Assembly: GCA_019429365.1 (NCBI GenBank) | Contig: JAHYJD010000013.1 | Location: forward strand, 1-51,416 | Direction of reading: 5' to 3' | Length of the DNA: 51,416 nt | From: Bacteroidales bacterium | GTDB lineage: Bacteria; Bacteroidota; Bacteroidia; Bacteroidales; UBA7960 | Part shown: piece by piece, positions 26,458 through 34,709 of the stretch | How positions within the stretch are numbered: position 1 is the stretch's first letter | How the letters are laid out: the number at the start of each line of letters is the position of its first letter | The notes under the pieces: model-generated | Told to the model about the DNA's origin: nothing | Seen by the model: the letters and a program-made list of their open reading frames with translations, nothing else | The model's database searches: none | Made by a program: the position numbers and the translations under genes

Positions 26458-27113
26458 CGTAAATCAATAACTTCTACTCCCGGATACCGGGAAGCATTGA
26501 ACGTGAACTGACCGGCAGGAATACTGGCATTGGTTTCCACACGGTCGATATTGTATGTGTAGGTGCCGCCTTCGCGGTCGTAAGCAATGGTATAAACCAG
26601 CATTTTGCTTGATGCATCGAGGGCCACCCGGTATTTATAAAATGCCTGCGGAGTTATGGGAACCAGGTCGATGATCTCCACCCTTTTTCCCTTATGGGTA
26701 TCCTGACGGATATACCTGGCCCGAAACTGGGTTTCAAACTCGTTAATGATGGAAGTAGGGGTGAGGCCACCTTCACTGTTTTCGAGCAGGTTTACATACA
26801 CTTCGTTCATTTCCTCGAGATAAGACCAGGTGTTGACCCCGTCGGAGATAAACAAATTACCGTCGACCAGCATATGGTAGCGGTCGCCTTGCGAGAGCAA
26901 CTCACCATTCATGCTTTCCTTTACATTAAGCTGGGCGTTTTCCATATCGTAGGTAAACTGAATCTTAAGGGAACGGTAGCTTTTTATTTGCTGGCTGGCT
27001 TCCTTGAGCAGTTGCTCGCCTTTTGCTTCTGCGGCGCGGTCTGGCTGCGTTTGTGCAAAAGCAAAAGAAAGGGAAAAAAAGGTCAGAAAAGCAAAAGAGA
27101 AATACTTTTTCAT
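26454..27113 (-). CDS. LolA-like outer-membrane lipoprotein carrier protein
   Basis: The 219-residue protein from ATG 27113 has a signal peptide (MKKYFSFAFLTFFSLSFAFA) and a LolA/LolB-type open beta-barrel domain (SLKIQFTYDMEN, DGVNTWSYLEEMNEVYV, VNASIPAGQFTF-like end). LolA carries lipoproteins across the periplasm to the outer membrane. The ATG at 27167 was rejected because it would put 18 residues before the signal peptide. It follows ftsK by 112 nt in the same direction, an order seen in other Bacteroidota, so it is probably co-transcribed with ftsK. Confidence 0.87.
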   Translation of the reverse strand: MKKYFSFAFLTFFSLSFAFAQTQPDRAAEAKGEQLLKEASQQIKSYRSLKIQFTYDMENAQLNVKESMNGELLSQGDRYHMLVDGNLFISDGVNTWSYLEEMNEVYVNLLENSEGGLTPTSIINEFETQFRARYIRQDTHKGKRVEIIDLVPITPQAFYKYRVALDASSKMLVYTIAYDREGGTYTYNIDRVETNASIPAGQFTFNASRYPGVEVIDLR

Positions 27114-27225
27114 TTGTAAAATTATTTTTTTAAATAGGTCGGTTGAAACCTGCAGATTTAAAAACAACCCGGGTGGGCCGTTTCGTCATAAGCTCGTTTG
27201 ATTAATGATGGTTAATCCCGCAACA

Positions 27226-29706
27226 TTATTCACCACGCAAAATCTGTTCCAAAACGACAGGATCTTTGATTTTTACTTCGCGGGCTTTGCTGCCTTCGAA
27301 CGGACCAACGATCCCGGCGGCTTCCAATTGGTCGATGATGCGTCCAGCACGGTTGTAGCCCAGTTTAAGTTTTCGCTGAAGCAAGGAGGTTGAACCCTGC
27401 TGCGTAGCCACAATAATTCGGGCGGCATCAGCAAAGAGATCGTCGCGCTCCGATGGGTCAATGGGCTCAGAATCCCCGCTATCCTCATCAAAGTAATCGG
27501 GCAGGTGAAACGCATCGGGATAGGCGCGCTGCGATCCGATAAACTCGGTGATGCGTTCGATTTCGGGTGTGTCGATAAAGGCGCACTGCAGGCGGATCAG
27601 GTCGCTGCCAGTCGAAAGCAACATGTCGCCCCGACCAATGAGCTGTTCGGCCCCGCCGCTGTCGAGAATGGTGCGCGAGTCGATCTTTGAGGTAACCCTG
27701 AAAGCAATGCGGGCCGGAAAGTTGGCTTTGATGGTTCCAGTGATAATATTGACGGAAGGCCTTTGAGTGGCAATGATAAGGTGCAGACCCACTGCACGCG
27801 AGAGCTGCGCCAGTCGGGCAATGGGCATTTCTATTTCCTTGCCTGCGGTCATAATCAGGTCGGCAAACTCATCAATAAACAAAATGATATAGGGCAGGTA
27901 ACGGTGGCCATGGTTGGGGTTGAGTCGGCGATCAATAAATTTGGTGTTGTACTCCTTAATGTTGCGCACCTGTGCATCCTTAAGCAGGTCGTAGCGATTG
28001 TCCATCTCAATGCACAGCGAGTTCAGGGTGCGTATCACCTGCCGGGTGTCGGTCACAATGGCTTCTTCGGCATCGGGCAGTTTAGCCAGATAGTGGCGTT
28101 CAATTTTCGAGAACAGTGTCAGCTCGACCTTCTTGGGGTCGACCAGCACAAATTTCACCTGCGAGGGATGCTTTTTATAAAGGATGGATGCCAATACCGC
28201 ATTCAGCCCCACCGATTTGCCCTGCCCGGTGGCACCCGCCATAAGCAGGTGGGGCATCTTGGTGAGGTCGGTAATGAATGTTTCGTTGGCAATGGTTTTC
28301 CCCAGCCCTATGGGCAACTCAAAAGTTGAATTCTGGAACTTCTCACTGGCCAGAATCGAACGCATGCTCACGATTTCAGGGTTGCTGTTGGGCACTTCAA
28401 TGCCTATGGTTCCCCTTCCGGGAATGGGAGCTATGATGCGGATTCCCAGTGCAGAGAGGCTTAGGGCAATGTCGTTTTCCAGGTTGCGTATGCGCGAGAT
28501 GCGCACGCCCGGCGCCGGGATAATTTCGTAGAGGGTGACTGTGGGGCCAACAGTGGCTTTTATGCGTTCAATCTGAATGGAGTAATTGTTCAGCGTTTCA
28601 ATGATCTTGTTTTTATTGGCCTCCAGCTCCTGCTTGTTCACATGTATGGAGCTGCTTCCCCGATCATCCAGCAGGTTGAGGTCGGGAATCTGGTACTTGG
28701 GCAGGTCGAGTGTGGGGTCGTATTGCCCCAAATGCGACAGGTCGGGCATGTCGCTGTCCGCATTAAATTGGTTGGGGTCTTCGATGGCTTGGTAATTATG
28801 CCCCGTAATCTTACCGTCGCCTTCAACAATCTCCAGCTCAAGGTCGGTTTCAGCCGGATTTGTTTCAGCAACTGCCGGAGCAGGAGTGGCTACTTCTGGT
28901 TCAGTGGGGCCAAGTTCAATCTCCATTGGGAAATCGTTGTGGTCTTCTTCAGGAGCGTTCTCTTCCTGGCTTTCTTCCGCAGAAGTTTCATCAAAGGCAT
29001 GATCGGGATCTGTTTCGTTATCGCCTTCTTTCCCTTCGCGGGAAAAAAGTTGGCTGAAAAACTGCCCCATTGCCACAAAGTTCGGATCGAAGGCAACAAT
29101 CAGAAAGGTTCCCAGCGAAAACAACAACACCAGGGCGGTGCCGAATCCCCCTACAATACCGTTGAGCCAAAGGCTGGCCTGGAAGCCAAAGGTGCCACCC
29201 AGTATAAGCCATTGCCCCGATTTAATCACAGCTCCAAAAAATACCGATACCCAAATAAGGAAAAACAGCGAGTAGCGCAGGGTTTTCCAGGCAGGCAGCA
29301 GGCTGTGGCCAAACAGCCAGCGAAAACCCGCAATGAAAAACATAAGGATAAACAGAAAAGAGGAAATGCCAAACCACTTTTTAATAAAAAGGTGGGCAGT
29401 AATGGCCCCCAGCCGCCCCATCATATTGTCGGCTACAATAGAACCATCGACCAGCAGATCCCAGTTGAAAACACGTCCGTTCAGCAAGTCATCATCGGCT
29501 TTCCAGCTAAAAAGATAGGAGATAAACGAAAGCATCAGAAACACCGACATCAAAATGAAGAAAAGGCCCAGTGTTTTGCGCAGCCGCTTGCTGCGCATAA
29601 ATTCGTTGAAAGAATTTACAGATAACTCGTTGCCTTCCAGGTCGGTCTTTTTTTGCTTCTTGGCCTTGAAAGTATTTCTTTTAATGTTCCTGGGCTTGTT
29701 CTGCAT
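27226..29706 (-). CDS. ftsK: DNA translocase FtsK/SpoIIIE
   Basis: FtsK couples chromosome dimer resolution and DNA pumping to cell division. The 826-residue protein has a basic N-terminus, four to five transmembrane helices (about 45-215), an acidic E/P-rich linker (about 235-330), and the alpha-beta motor (Walker A GATGQGKS at about 489-497, Walker B LFIDEFADL). A C-terminal winged-helix gamma domain follows (TSLLQRKLKLGYNRAGRII...GIVGPFEGSKAREV). It heads the ftsK-lolA unit. Confidence 0.96.
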   Translation of the reverse strand: MQNKPRNIKRNTFKAKKQKKTDLEGNELSVNSFNEFMRSKRLRKTLGLFFILMSVFLMLSFISYLFSWKADDDLLNGRVFNWDLLVDGSIVADNMMGRLGAITAHLFIKKWFGISSFLFILMFFIAGFRWLFGHSLLPAWKTLRYSLFFLIWVSVFFGAVIKSGQWLILGGTFGFQASLWLNGIVGGFGTALVLLFSLGTFLIVAFDPNFVAMGQFFSQLFSREGKEGDNETDPDHAFDETSAEESQEENAPEEDHNDFPMEIELGPTEPEVATPAPAVAETNPAETDLELEIVEGDGKITGHNYQAIEDPNQFNADSDMPDLSHLGQYDPTLDLPKYQIPDLNLLDDRGSSSIHVNKQELEANKNKIIETLNNYSIQIERIKATVGPTVTLYEIIPAPGVRISRIRNLENDIALSLSALGIRIIAPIPGRGTIGIEVPNSNPEIVSMRSILASEKFQNSTFELPIGLGKTIANETFITDLTKMPHLLMAGATGQGKSVGLNAVLASILYKKHPSQVKFVLVDPKKVELTLFSKIERHYLAKLPDAEEAIVTDTRQVIRTLNSLCIEMDNRYDLLKDAQVRNIKEYNTKFIDRRLNPNHGHRYLPYIILFIDEFADLIMTAGKEIEMPIARLAQLSRAVGLHLIIATQRPSVNIITGTIKANFPARIAFRVTSKIDSRTILDSGGAEQLIGRGDMLLSTGSDLIRLQCAFIDTPEIERITEFIGSQRAYPDAFHLPDYFDEDSGDSEPIDPSERDDLFADAARIIVATQQGSTSLLQRKLKLGYNRAGRIIDQLEAAGIVGPFEGSKAREVKIKDPVVLEQILRGE

Positions 29707-29735
29707 CCGGTTTTTGGAATGGGTTTAAAGACGTG

Positions 29736-29743
29736 CAAAATTA
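29736..29743 (-). promoter_or_regulatory. Candidate -7 element for ftsK-lolA
   Basis: On the minus strand this reads TAATTTTG, matching TAnnTTTG. It is 29 nt before the ftsK ATG and would give a leader of about 20 nt. There is no clear -33 element. Confidence 0.4.
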
Positions 29744-29862
29744 AGAAAAGTATTGTAAAGCAGAAAATATAAGCGGCTTGCCAGCTTCCCGATAATCATT
29801 AAACGAAAAAGGGAACCGCTTAGTTCCCCTGATAAAATTATTTTCGGCGAAAGCCTGCGCTT

Positions 29863-31260
29863 TCAGAATCCCAGGGTTTTGAGCATCGACTTGTAGCTTT
29901 GCTCTTTGGCGAAGAGTTTGGTGGTATATTCGCCTTCGTCGTCCTTGTCGATGATCACCAGTTTGGGTGCAGGAATAAGGCAATGCTGTATGCCGCCAAA
30001 ACCGCCCAGGCTTTCCTGGTATGCGCCGGTATGAAACATGCCAATGTATTGGGTATTGTCTTCGCGTATCTTTGGCAAAAAGATGGCGTTGGCATGCGAT
30101 TCGGCGTTGTAATAATCCTGGCTGTCGCAGGTAAGCCCGCCCAGGTTCACACGCTGGTACTCGCTGTCCCAGTTGTTTACGGCCAGCAGGATAAATCGCT
30201 GCTTGGCAGCCCAGATGTCGGGCAGGGTGGTCATAAAGCTGCTGTCGATCATGTTCCAGTGCTCCCGGTCGTTCTGCTGCTTCTGGTCAAGGATAGAATA
30301 CAGTACAGCGCCACTCTCGCCAACGGTAAAAGCGCCGAATTCGGTAAAAATATGCGGCTCCTGCACCCCGTTCTGGTTGCAAATATTCTTGATCTGGGCC
30401 ACGATCTCCTCGGTCATGTATTCGTAGTCGTATTCAAAAGCAAGGGAGTTCTTAATGGGGAAACCGCCGCCAATATTCAGGCTGTCGAGTTCGGGGCAAA
30501 TCTTCTTCAGGTCACAGTAAACGTTTACACACTTCGAGAGTTCGTTCCAGTAATAGGCGTTGTCCTTAATGCCGGTATTGATAAAGAAGTGCAGCATCTT
30601 CAGCGTAAAGCGCGGGTCTTTTTCAATCTTTTCGCGGTAGTAAGGCACAATGTCGTTGTAGCGTATGCCAAGGCGCGAGGTGTAAAATTCGAACATGGGC
30701 TCCTCTTCAGCGGCAATGCGAATACCAAGCTGCACCTTCTTGTCCTTGTCGATAAGCTCCTCGTAAGCTTTAATTTCGTTCTTGTTGTCGATTACGGGGA
30801 TGGTGTTTTCAAAGCCGTTGTTGATTAGTTCGCTGATTTTTTGGGTATAGAGGGGGCGTTTAAAACCATTGCAAACAATGAACTTGTTCTTGTCAATCAA
30901 TCCCAGATTATACAACTCCTCCACAATGTAAAGGTCGAAAGCCGATGAGGTTTCAATATGAATATCGTTCTTAAGCGCTTCTTCAAGCACATGACTGAAG
31001 TGCGAGCTTTTGGTGCAGTAACAGTAATTGTATTCGCCTTTATAGTCGACCCGGGCCATGGCCACGTTAAACATACGCTTGGCCTTCTGAATCTGCTGGC
31101 TGATTTTGGGGAGATAACTGATCTTAAGCGGTGTGCCATATTGTTTAATGATATCCATTAGGCAGATATCGTGAAAATACAACTCGTTGTCAATCACCTT
31201 AAACTCTTCCTGAGGAAACTCAAAAGTCTGTTCAATCAGGTCGATATATTTGTTTTTCAT
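29863..31260 (-). CDS. Arginine decarboxylase, Bacteroidota short form (fold III, PLP)
   Basis: This 465-residue fold-III PLP decarboxylase makes agmatine from arginine for polyamine synthesis. It begins MKNKYIDLIEQTFEFPQEEF, typical of the Bacteroidota group annotated as arginine decarboxylase. The expected PLP lysine is Lys84 in YCTKSSHF. GGGFP (PLP phosphate site), EFGAFTVGESG and the catalytic-site CDSQDYY segment are present. It is shorter than the 630-residue SpeA of Enterobacteria, so the substrate rests on family knowledge. A candidate -7 box and an AT-rich hairpin precede it. Confidence 0.88.
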   Translation of the reverse strand: MKNKYIDLIEQTFEFPQEEFKVIDNELYFHDICLMDIIKQYGTPLKISYLPKISQQIQKAKRMFNVAMARVDYKGEYNYCYCTKSSHFSHVLEEALKNDIHIETSSAFDLYIVEELYNLGLIDKNKFIVCNGFKRPLYTQKISELINNGFENTIPVIDNKNEIKAYEELIDKDKKVQLGIRIAAEEEPMFEFYTSRLGIRYNDIVPYYREKIEKDPRFTLKMLHFFINTGIKDNAYYWNELSKCVNVYCDLKKICPELDSLNIGGGFPIKNSLAFEYDYEYMTEEIVAQIKNICNQNGVQEPHIFTEFGAFTVGESGAVLYSILDQKQQNDREHWNMIDSSFMTTLPDIWAAKQRFILLAVNNWDSEYQRVNLGGLTCDSQDYYNAESHANAIFLPKIREDNTQYIGMFHTGAYQESLGGFGGIQHCLIPAPKLVIIDKDDEGEYTTKLFAKEQSYKSMLKTLGF

Positions 31261-31290
31261 TTTCTGCGAATTCAGTTTTAAATGAAACGA

Positions 31291-31311
31291 AAAAGTAAGT
31301 GAGTTACTTTT
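31291..31311 (-). promoter_or_regulatory. AT-rich hairpin in the arginine decarboxylase leader
   Basis: AAAAGTAA (31291-31298) pairs perfectly with TTACTTTT (31304-31311) around a 5-nt loop. On the minus strand the arm ends in a short T run. It lies 30 nt upstream of the ATG and downstream of the candidate -7 box, so it would be in the mRNA leader. It could be a weak attenuator or an operator; nothing decides between these. Confidence 0.3.
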
Positions 31312-31356
31312 GAAAAAAAAGCCAAATCCAAATGACTTAGTTTATCAATGAACTTA

Positions 31357-31364
31357 CAAATATA
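31357..31364 (-). promoter_or_regulatory. Candidate -7 element for arginine decarboxylase
   Basis: On the minus strand this reads TATATTTG, a perfect TAnnTTTG box about 100 nt before the ATG. It is an AT-rich region, so chance matches are more likely. Confidence 0.35.
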
Positions 31365-31466
31365 ATCAAATAGATTTTTTTGGAAATGTTAAATCTTGTG
31401 GAATTGGAATTTCGATGAGAATAAACTCATTGCAAGAATGCGAAACGAAGCATTCGCCCATGTGGG

Positions 31467-31500
31467 ATAAAAGTGCCACCTTCGGCAAAGCGAAGTGGCA
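31467..31500 (-). terminator. Rho-independent terminator after alpha-amylase
   Basis: On the minus strand TGCCACTTCG pairs with CGAAGGTGGCA (one bulged base) around a 6-nt loop and is followed by CTTTTATC. It starts 28 nt after the amylase stop codon. A second small hairpin (GAATGC...GCATTC, 31436-31455) lies further on. Confidence 0.6.
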
Positions 31501-31527
31501 GCGAGGCAAAATTGAGGCTATATTATT

Positions 31528-33003
31528 TTATTCAGGAACCCAAACAGATACTGATCCGCCTTTGCAGCGGAACTCTCCCCATCCAGCCTGGTTGGTAGTT
31601 ACCGTATCATCTATGTTTTTAGTAACATCAAAATAAGTTGTTTTAGGTGAGCCTGTTTCCATGTATTTAACTCCTTCATCTCCATTACTGATTAAAACGG
31701 CCATTCCACGCTGATCTCCTTCTTTTCCCCTTCGGGTCCAGCCAATACAGTTTGGATGATCAAAATAATCGTACTGCTCACTGTAGGCATATTCTTTTCG
31801 AACAAATAAAAACTGATCAATTAACCATTGATGAGCATCCTTCCAGATTTCATATTCATTTCCATCTTTGCCGTAATCTTTATAATTTGCCCCATAATAA
31901 TCAGCTACAAAAATGCAGGGATATCCATCTTTTCTTAAAAGTATCAGAGCATAAGCTATAGGCTTGAACCATGCTTCAACGACTGATTCGAGGGACTGCA
32001 ATGCCTGGGTATCATGATTGCTGACAATTGTTACTGCATGGGTAGGATGGTCTTTAACAAGGGTATTATCAAAAATTGTGGACAGGTTAAATTCTTTGCC
32101 TTCATTGCCTGCACGTGCAAAATTAAAATGCAGAATCACATCAAAAAGCATCATGCTTCCGTCGGTTACCTTTAGAAAATCCTTTAAAGCCTCGCTATTA
32201 GCCGACCAGTACTCGCCAACTGCAAATAGATTCCGGCCACTGTGATAGCGGATATGATCCAACCAGTCAAGAAAGAATTTGGAATTCACATGCTTGGTAG
32301 CATCAAAACGGAAGCCATCAACTCCCGTAGTTTCAAGGAACCATTCTCCCCAATAATACAGTTCTTTTTGTACATCGGGATTGTTAATGTCGAGATTGCA
32401 ACCCATCAGGTAATCAAAATTCCCCTTGTCCAGGTCTACACTTTCGCCAAATGATTTCCCTTCGAACAGGTAAATGGCATCAGTTTCATCATTGAACGCG
32501 TTATAATCGGCTGCATTAAAATGCCACCAATGCCACTGTAGATTGGAGTATTTATCTTTTCGTCCCGGAAATTTAAAATGTGTCCAGGCCTTGATATCTT
32601 GCAATTCACCTATTGCTTCATGTCTGTTTTGAGGATTGATTGGTGTGGCTTTAAACTCTTCGGCATCATCACCACCAAGTTTATGATTAAAAACCACATC
32701 GGCATATACCTGAAGCCCCGCCTCATGTGCGGCCTTTATGCCGGCCAGGTATTCATCACGTGTTCCGTATTTGGTTCGAACAGATCCTTTCTGGTCGAAT
32801 TCGCCCAGGTCAAAAAGATCATAAACACCATAACCCACATCATATCCTCCCGCTGCACCTTTATAGGCTGGTGGCAACCAAACAGCTGTTATTCCGGCTT
32901 CAGCCAGGGCTTTGGCATTTTCTGCCAACTGTTTCCACAAATTCCCATCAGCAGGGGTATACCAATGGAAGTACTGCATCATTACGCCATTTTGATCTGA
33001 CAT
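31528..33003 (-). CDS. Cytoplasmic alpha-amylase, GH13 subfamily 5 type
   Basis: This endo-acting alpha-1,4-glucan hydrolase has 491 residues and no signal peptide, like the liquefying/cytosolic amylases of GH13_5. It starts GVMMQYFHWYTPADGNLW. It has the conserved regions DVVFNHK, GFRFDATKH, GEYW and SNHDTQ, with catalytic Asp234, Glu264 and Asp331; these numbers fall within three residues of the Bacillus licheniformis enzyme. It probably degrades stored or imported glucans in the cytoplasm. No other carbohydrate genes are nearby, so no polysaccharide-utilisation locus is evident. Confidence 0.95.
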   Translation of the reverse strand: MSDQNGVMMQYFHWYTPADGNLWKQLAENAKALAEAGITAVWLPPAYKGAAGGYDVGYGVYDLFDLGEFDQKGSVRTKYGTRDEYLAGIKAAHEAGLQVYADVVFNHKLGGDDAEEFKATPINPQNRHEAIGELQDIKAWTHFKFPGRKDKYSNLQWHWWHFNAADYNAFNDETDAIYLFEGKSFGESVDLDKGNFDYLMGCNLDINNPDVQKELYYWGEWFLETTGVDGFRFDATKHVNSKFFLDWLDHIRYHSGRNLFAVGEYWSANSEALKDFLKVTDGSMMLFDVILHFNFARAGNEGKEFNLSTIFDNTLVKDHPTHAVTIVSNHDTQALQSLESVVEAWFKPIAYALILLRKDGYPCIFVADYYGANYKDYGKDGNEYEIWKDAHQWLIDQFLFVRKEYAYSEQYDYFDHPNCIGWTRRGKEGDQRGMAVLISNGDEGVKYMETGSPKTTYFDVTKNIDDTVTTNQAGWGEFRCKGGSVSVWVPE

Positions 33004-33053
33004 GTTTGGTTTATTTAATTAGGTTGTTTTGTTTTTCACCCACGCATAATAGC

Positions 33054-33101
33054 ACGTAAAATAACTTTTCCACAGCCAAGCTATGGAAAAGTCCTTTTAC
33101 G
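33054..33101. terminator. Long imperfect hairpin between the small membrane gene and amylase
   Basis: CGTAAAA (33055-33061) and ACTTTTCCA (33064-33072) pair with TGGAAAAGT (33084-33092) and TTTTACG (33095-33101), giving 16 bp broken by one 2x2 internal loop. It lies 46 nt past the stop of the 39-residue gene and upstream of amylase. It could terminate the small gene or act as an operator for amylase. No GC-rich stem, so terminator strength is uncertain. Confidence 0.5.
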
Positions 33102-33146
33102 CTTAATATTAATATTTTCACTTGTTCCAGACTATCTGCTTCAAAA

Positions 33147-33266
33147 TTAACTGCACTGCCCAAGCAGAAGCCAGATAATTACGAAAACTACAATAGTCCC
33201 TAAACAGCCACCACCTAATTTCATTGCGCCATAACCTGCAATTAAACCTTTGAAAATATTGTTCAT
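33147..33266 (-). CDS. 39-residue glycine-rich single-pass membrane peptide
   Basis: The frame starting at ATG 33266 encodes a 39-residue peptide: a short amphipathic N-terminus (MNNIFKGLIAGYGAMKLGGG) followed by a hydrophobic helix (GTIVVFVIIWLLLG) and a stop. I recall similar peptides with a KLGGGC motif before one helix in other Bacteroidota, but no function is known to me. A different frame here is open for 72 codons but is W/R/N-rich and unlikely. The peptide sits in a degraded region, 48 nt upstream of a strong hairpin. Confidence 0.55.
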   Translation of the reverse strand: MNNIFKGLIAGYGAMKLGGGCLGTIVVFVIIWLLLGQCS

Positions 33267-33322
33267 GGTGTGTTGAGTTATGTTTTTTTAAATGCTGCTT
33301 CTGTATATTCAGAAATTGTGAA

Positions 33323-33412
33323 TTAATTACTAACACTTAACTTTTGACTTTCAAGGGAGATGTTCAGATTTGTACGCAAGTTAGGCAGTGTGGCTATTGC
33401 CCAATTTTTAAT
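33323..33412 (-). pseudogene. C-terminal relic of a DUF4142 protein
   Basis: The minus-strand frame reads SIKNWAIATLPNLRTNLN followed by SLESQKL, ending at TAA 33325-33323. It aligns with the C-terminus of the intact DUF4142 gene at 42043-42642 (IKNWAIASLPALRTNLNHAI). Upstream the frame is stopped after about eight more codons and the rest of the domain is gone, so it is a decayed paralogue end. Confidence 0.75.
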
Positions 33413-33500
33413 TGATTTTAAATTTGTATTTGTTCTTCTTTATCAGTGAAGTGATCATGTTTAAACTTTTAACTGATTATTACTATTCAAAGTTGGTTAA

Positions 33501-33616
33501 CATAAAAATGAATAGCGTTACACAATTTTTTAAAGTTGTTGCAGAATTCACACATCCTTCTATAAAGAATAGATTAAATGTGCCTAATGAAGTGGTGGGG
33601 GGCTTTGTTACGCTAA
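33501..33616. repeat. Diverged copy of the region upstream of the DUF4142 gene
   Basis: Several words recur in order with 42700-42820: acacaatttttaaa versus tacataatttt aaaa, aattcacacat in both, aaatgtgc in both, and a ggttttgtta/ggctttgtta end. Together with the DUF4142 relic just downstream on the minus strand, it suggests an old duplication that lost most of the gene. Outside these two blocks, 33413-33500 holds nothing I recognise. Confidence 0.5.
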
Positions 33617-33623
33617 AACCAGA

Positions 33624-34665
33624 CTACTTGTTATTTTCAATCTTTTCTTCTACTTCTGCTCTTTCATCGGTATTAGTTTTTTCCAAACCTTCTGTATTAT
33701 CATCATCCGGTTCATAATTTAAACCAATCAGAAGCGGGAAATGGTCAGACCCAATATCTTCCAGTTTTTTAAGGTTTACTAGTCCAAATTCGCGGGAGTA
33801 GAAAATATGATCCAGGGGATACCGAAGTAAAGGCACAGAAACCTTATAGGTATTGTATAACCCCCTGCCTTCACGAGAATCGACCAGTTCACTGTATTTT
33901 CTTAAAGTTTTGAAGTAACCGACCAGCCAACATCGTTCAGGTCGCCTGCCACAATGGTTGGATTGCCGGATTCTTTGATTTTTTTGCCGATAATAAGCAG
34001 TTCTGTATCTCTTTCGTAGGTATCGGTGCCCGGTTGTGGCGGCTCCGGGTGAACGCCAAAAAAGTTAATGATACTCCCTGATGGCAAGGTAAACCTGGTG
34101 AAAATAGACGGTATATCATCCTTTGCCAAAAAATTTACAGCGCTTTCAGTCAGCGGAAGTTTTGACAGCAGCATCATTCCGTAGGTATTGGAAAGCGGAT
34201 ACTTGACTGAAAACGGAAAATCCCCGTCGAGCTTACTGATAGAGGCCGCCCAACCTTGATCCGGTTCGGTTATCATCAGAATATCAGGATTATACCTTTT
34301 TACAAGCGAAAGAAAACGCTCTTTCTCGTCATTCTCCATGCGCACGTTAGAAACCAGGAGGGTAAAGCTGTTTCCTTCACTTGGCCTATTGCTTTTCTTT
34401 GCCTGAGTTTTGTAAAGGGGCGTATAAACCACAACAAACTGTATCTGATATGCCATGGCAACTGCCAGAATGATCAATAATGGCAACTTGAATTCCCATT
34501 TGAAATCTACATAAATATATGCCAGAATTATCGCTATAAAGGTTAAAACAGCAATCTGAAGTTGGGAAAATCAAATATTCTAATCCACCACGCTGTCGTG
34601 TTGATCAGGGGCAATCCTTTGGTAATTAACGCAATAGCGCATAATATTAGGGCAATTATCCGCAT
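33624..34665 (-). pseudogene. Membrane-anchored endonuclease/exonuclease/phosphatase (EEP) family gene with two frameshifts
   Basis: Three frames join into one EEP protein. From ATG 34665, frame 1 encodes a hydrophobic segment ending WWIRIFDFPN. Frame 2 continues LQIAVLTFIAIILAYIY, more helices, then the EEP domain (LLVSNVRMEN, ITEPDQGW, NFFGVHPEPP, VAGDLNDVGWS). Frame 3 resumes RKYSELVDSREGRG, PLDHIFYS and GSDHFPLLIGL. Each junction (about 34571 and 33904) is explained by loss of one base. The metal and catalytic motifs (GDLND, SDHFP) are conserved, so decay is recent or these are assembly errors. It precedes SoxB-like by position but is downstream of it on the same strand (44 nt gap). Confidence 0.85.
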
Positions 34666-34709
34666 TTTTCTGAATTAAAACTTGCAACTGTTTAAAATTG
34701 AATGCCTTC

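Noticed and set aside
33118-33336. 72-codon minus-strand frame around the small peptide
   Set aside because: It is rich in Trp, Arg, Asn and Gln and lacks protein-like features; the overlapping 39-codon frame makes better sense.
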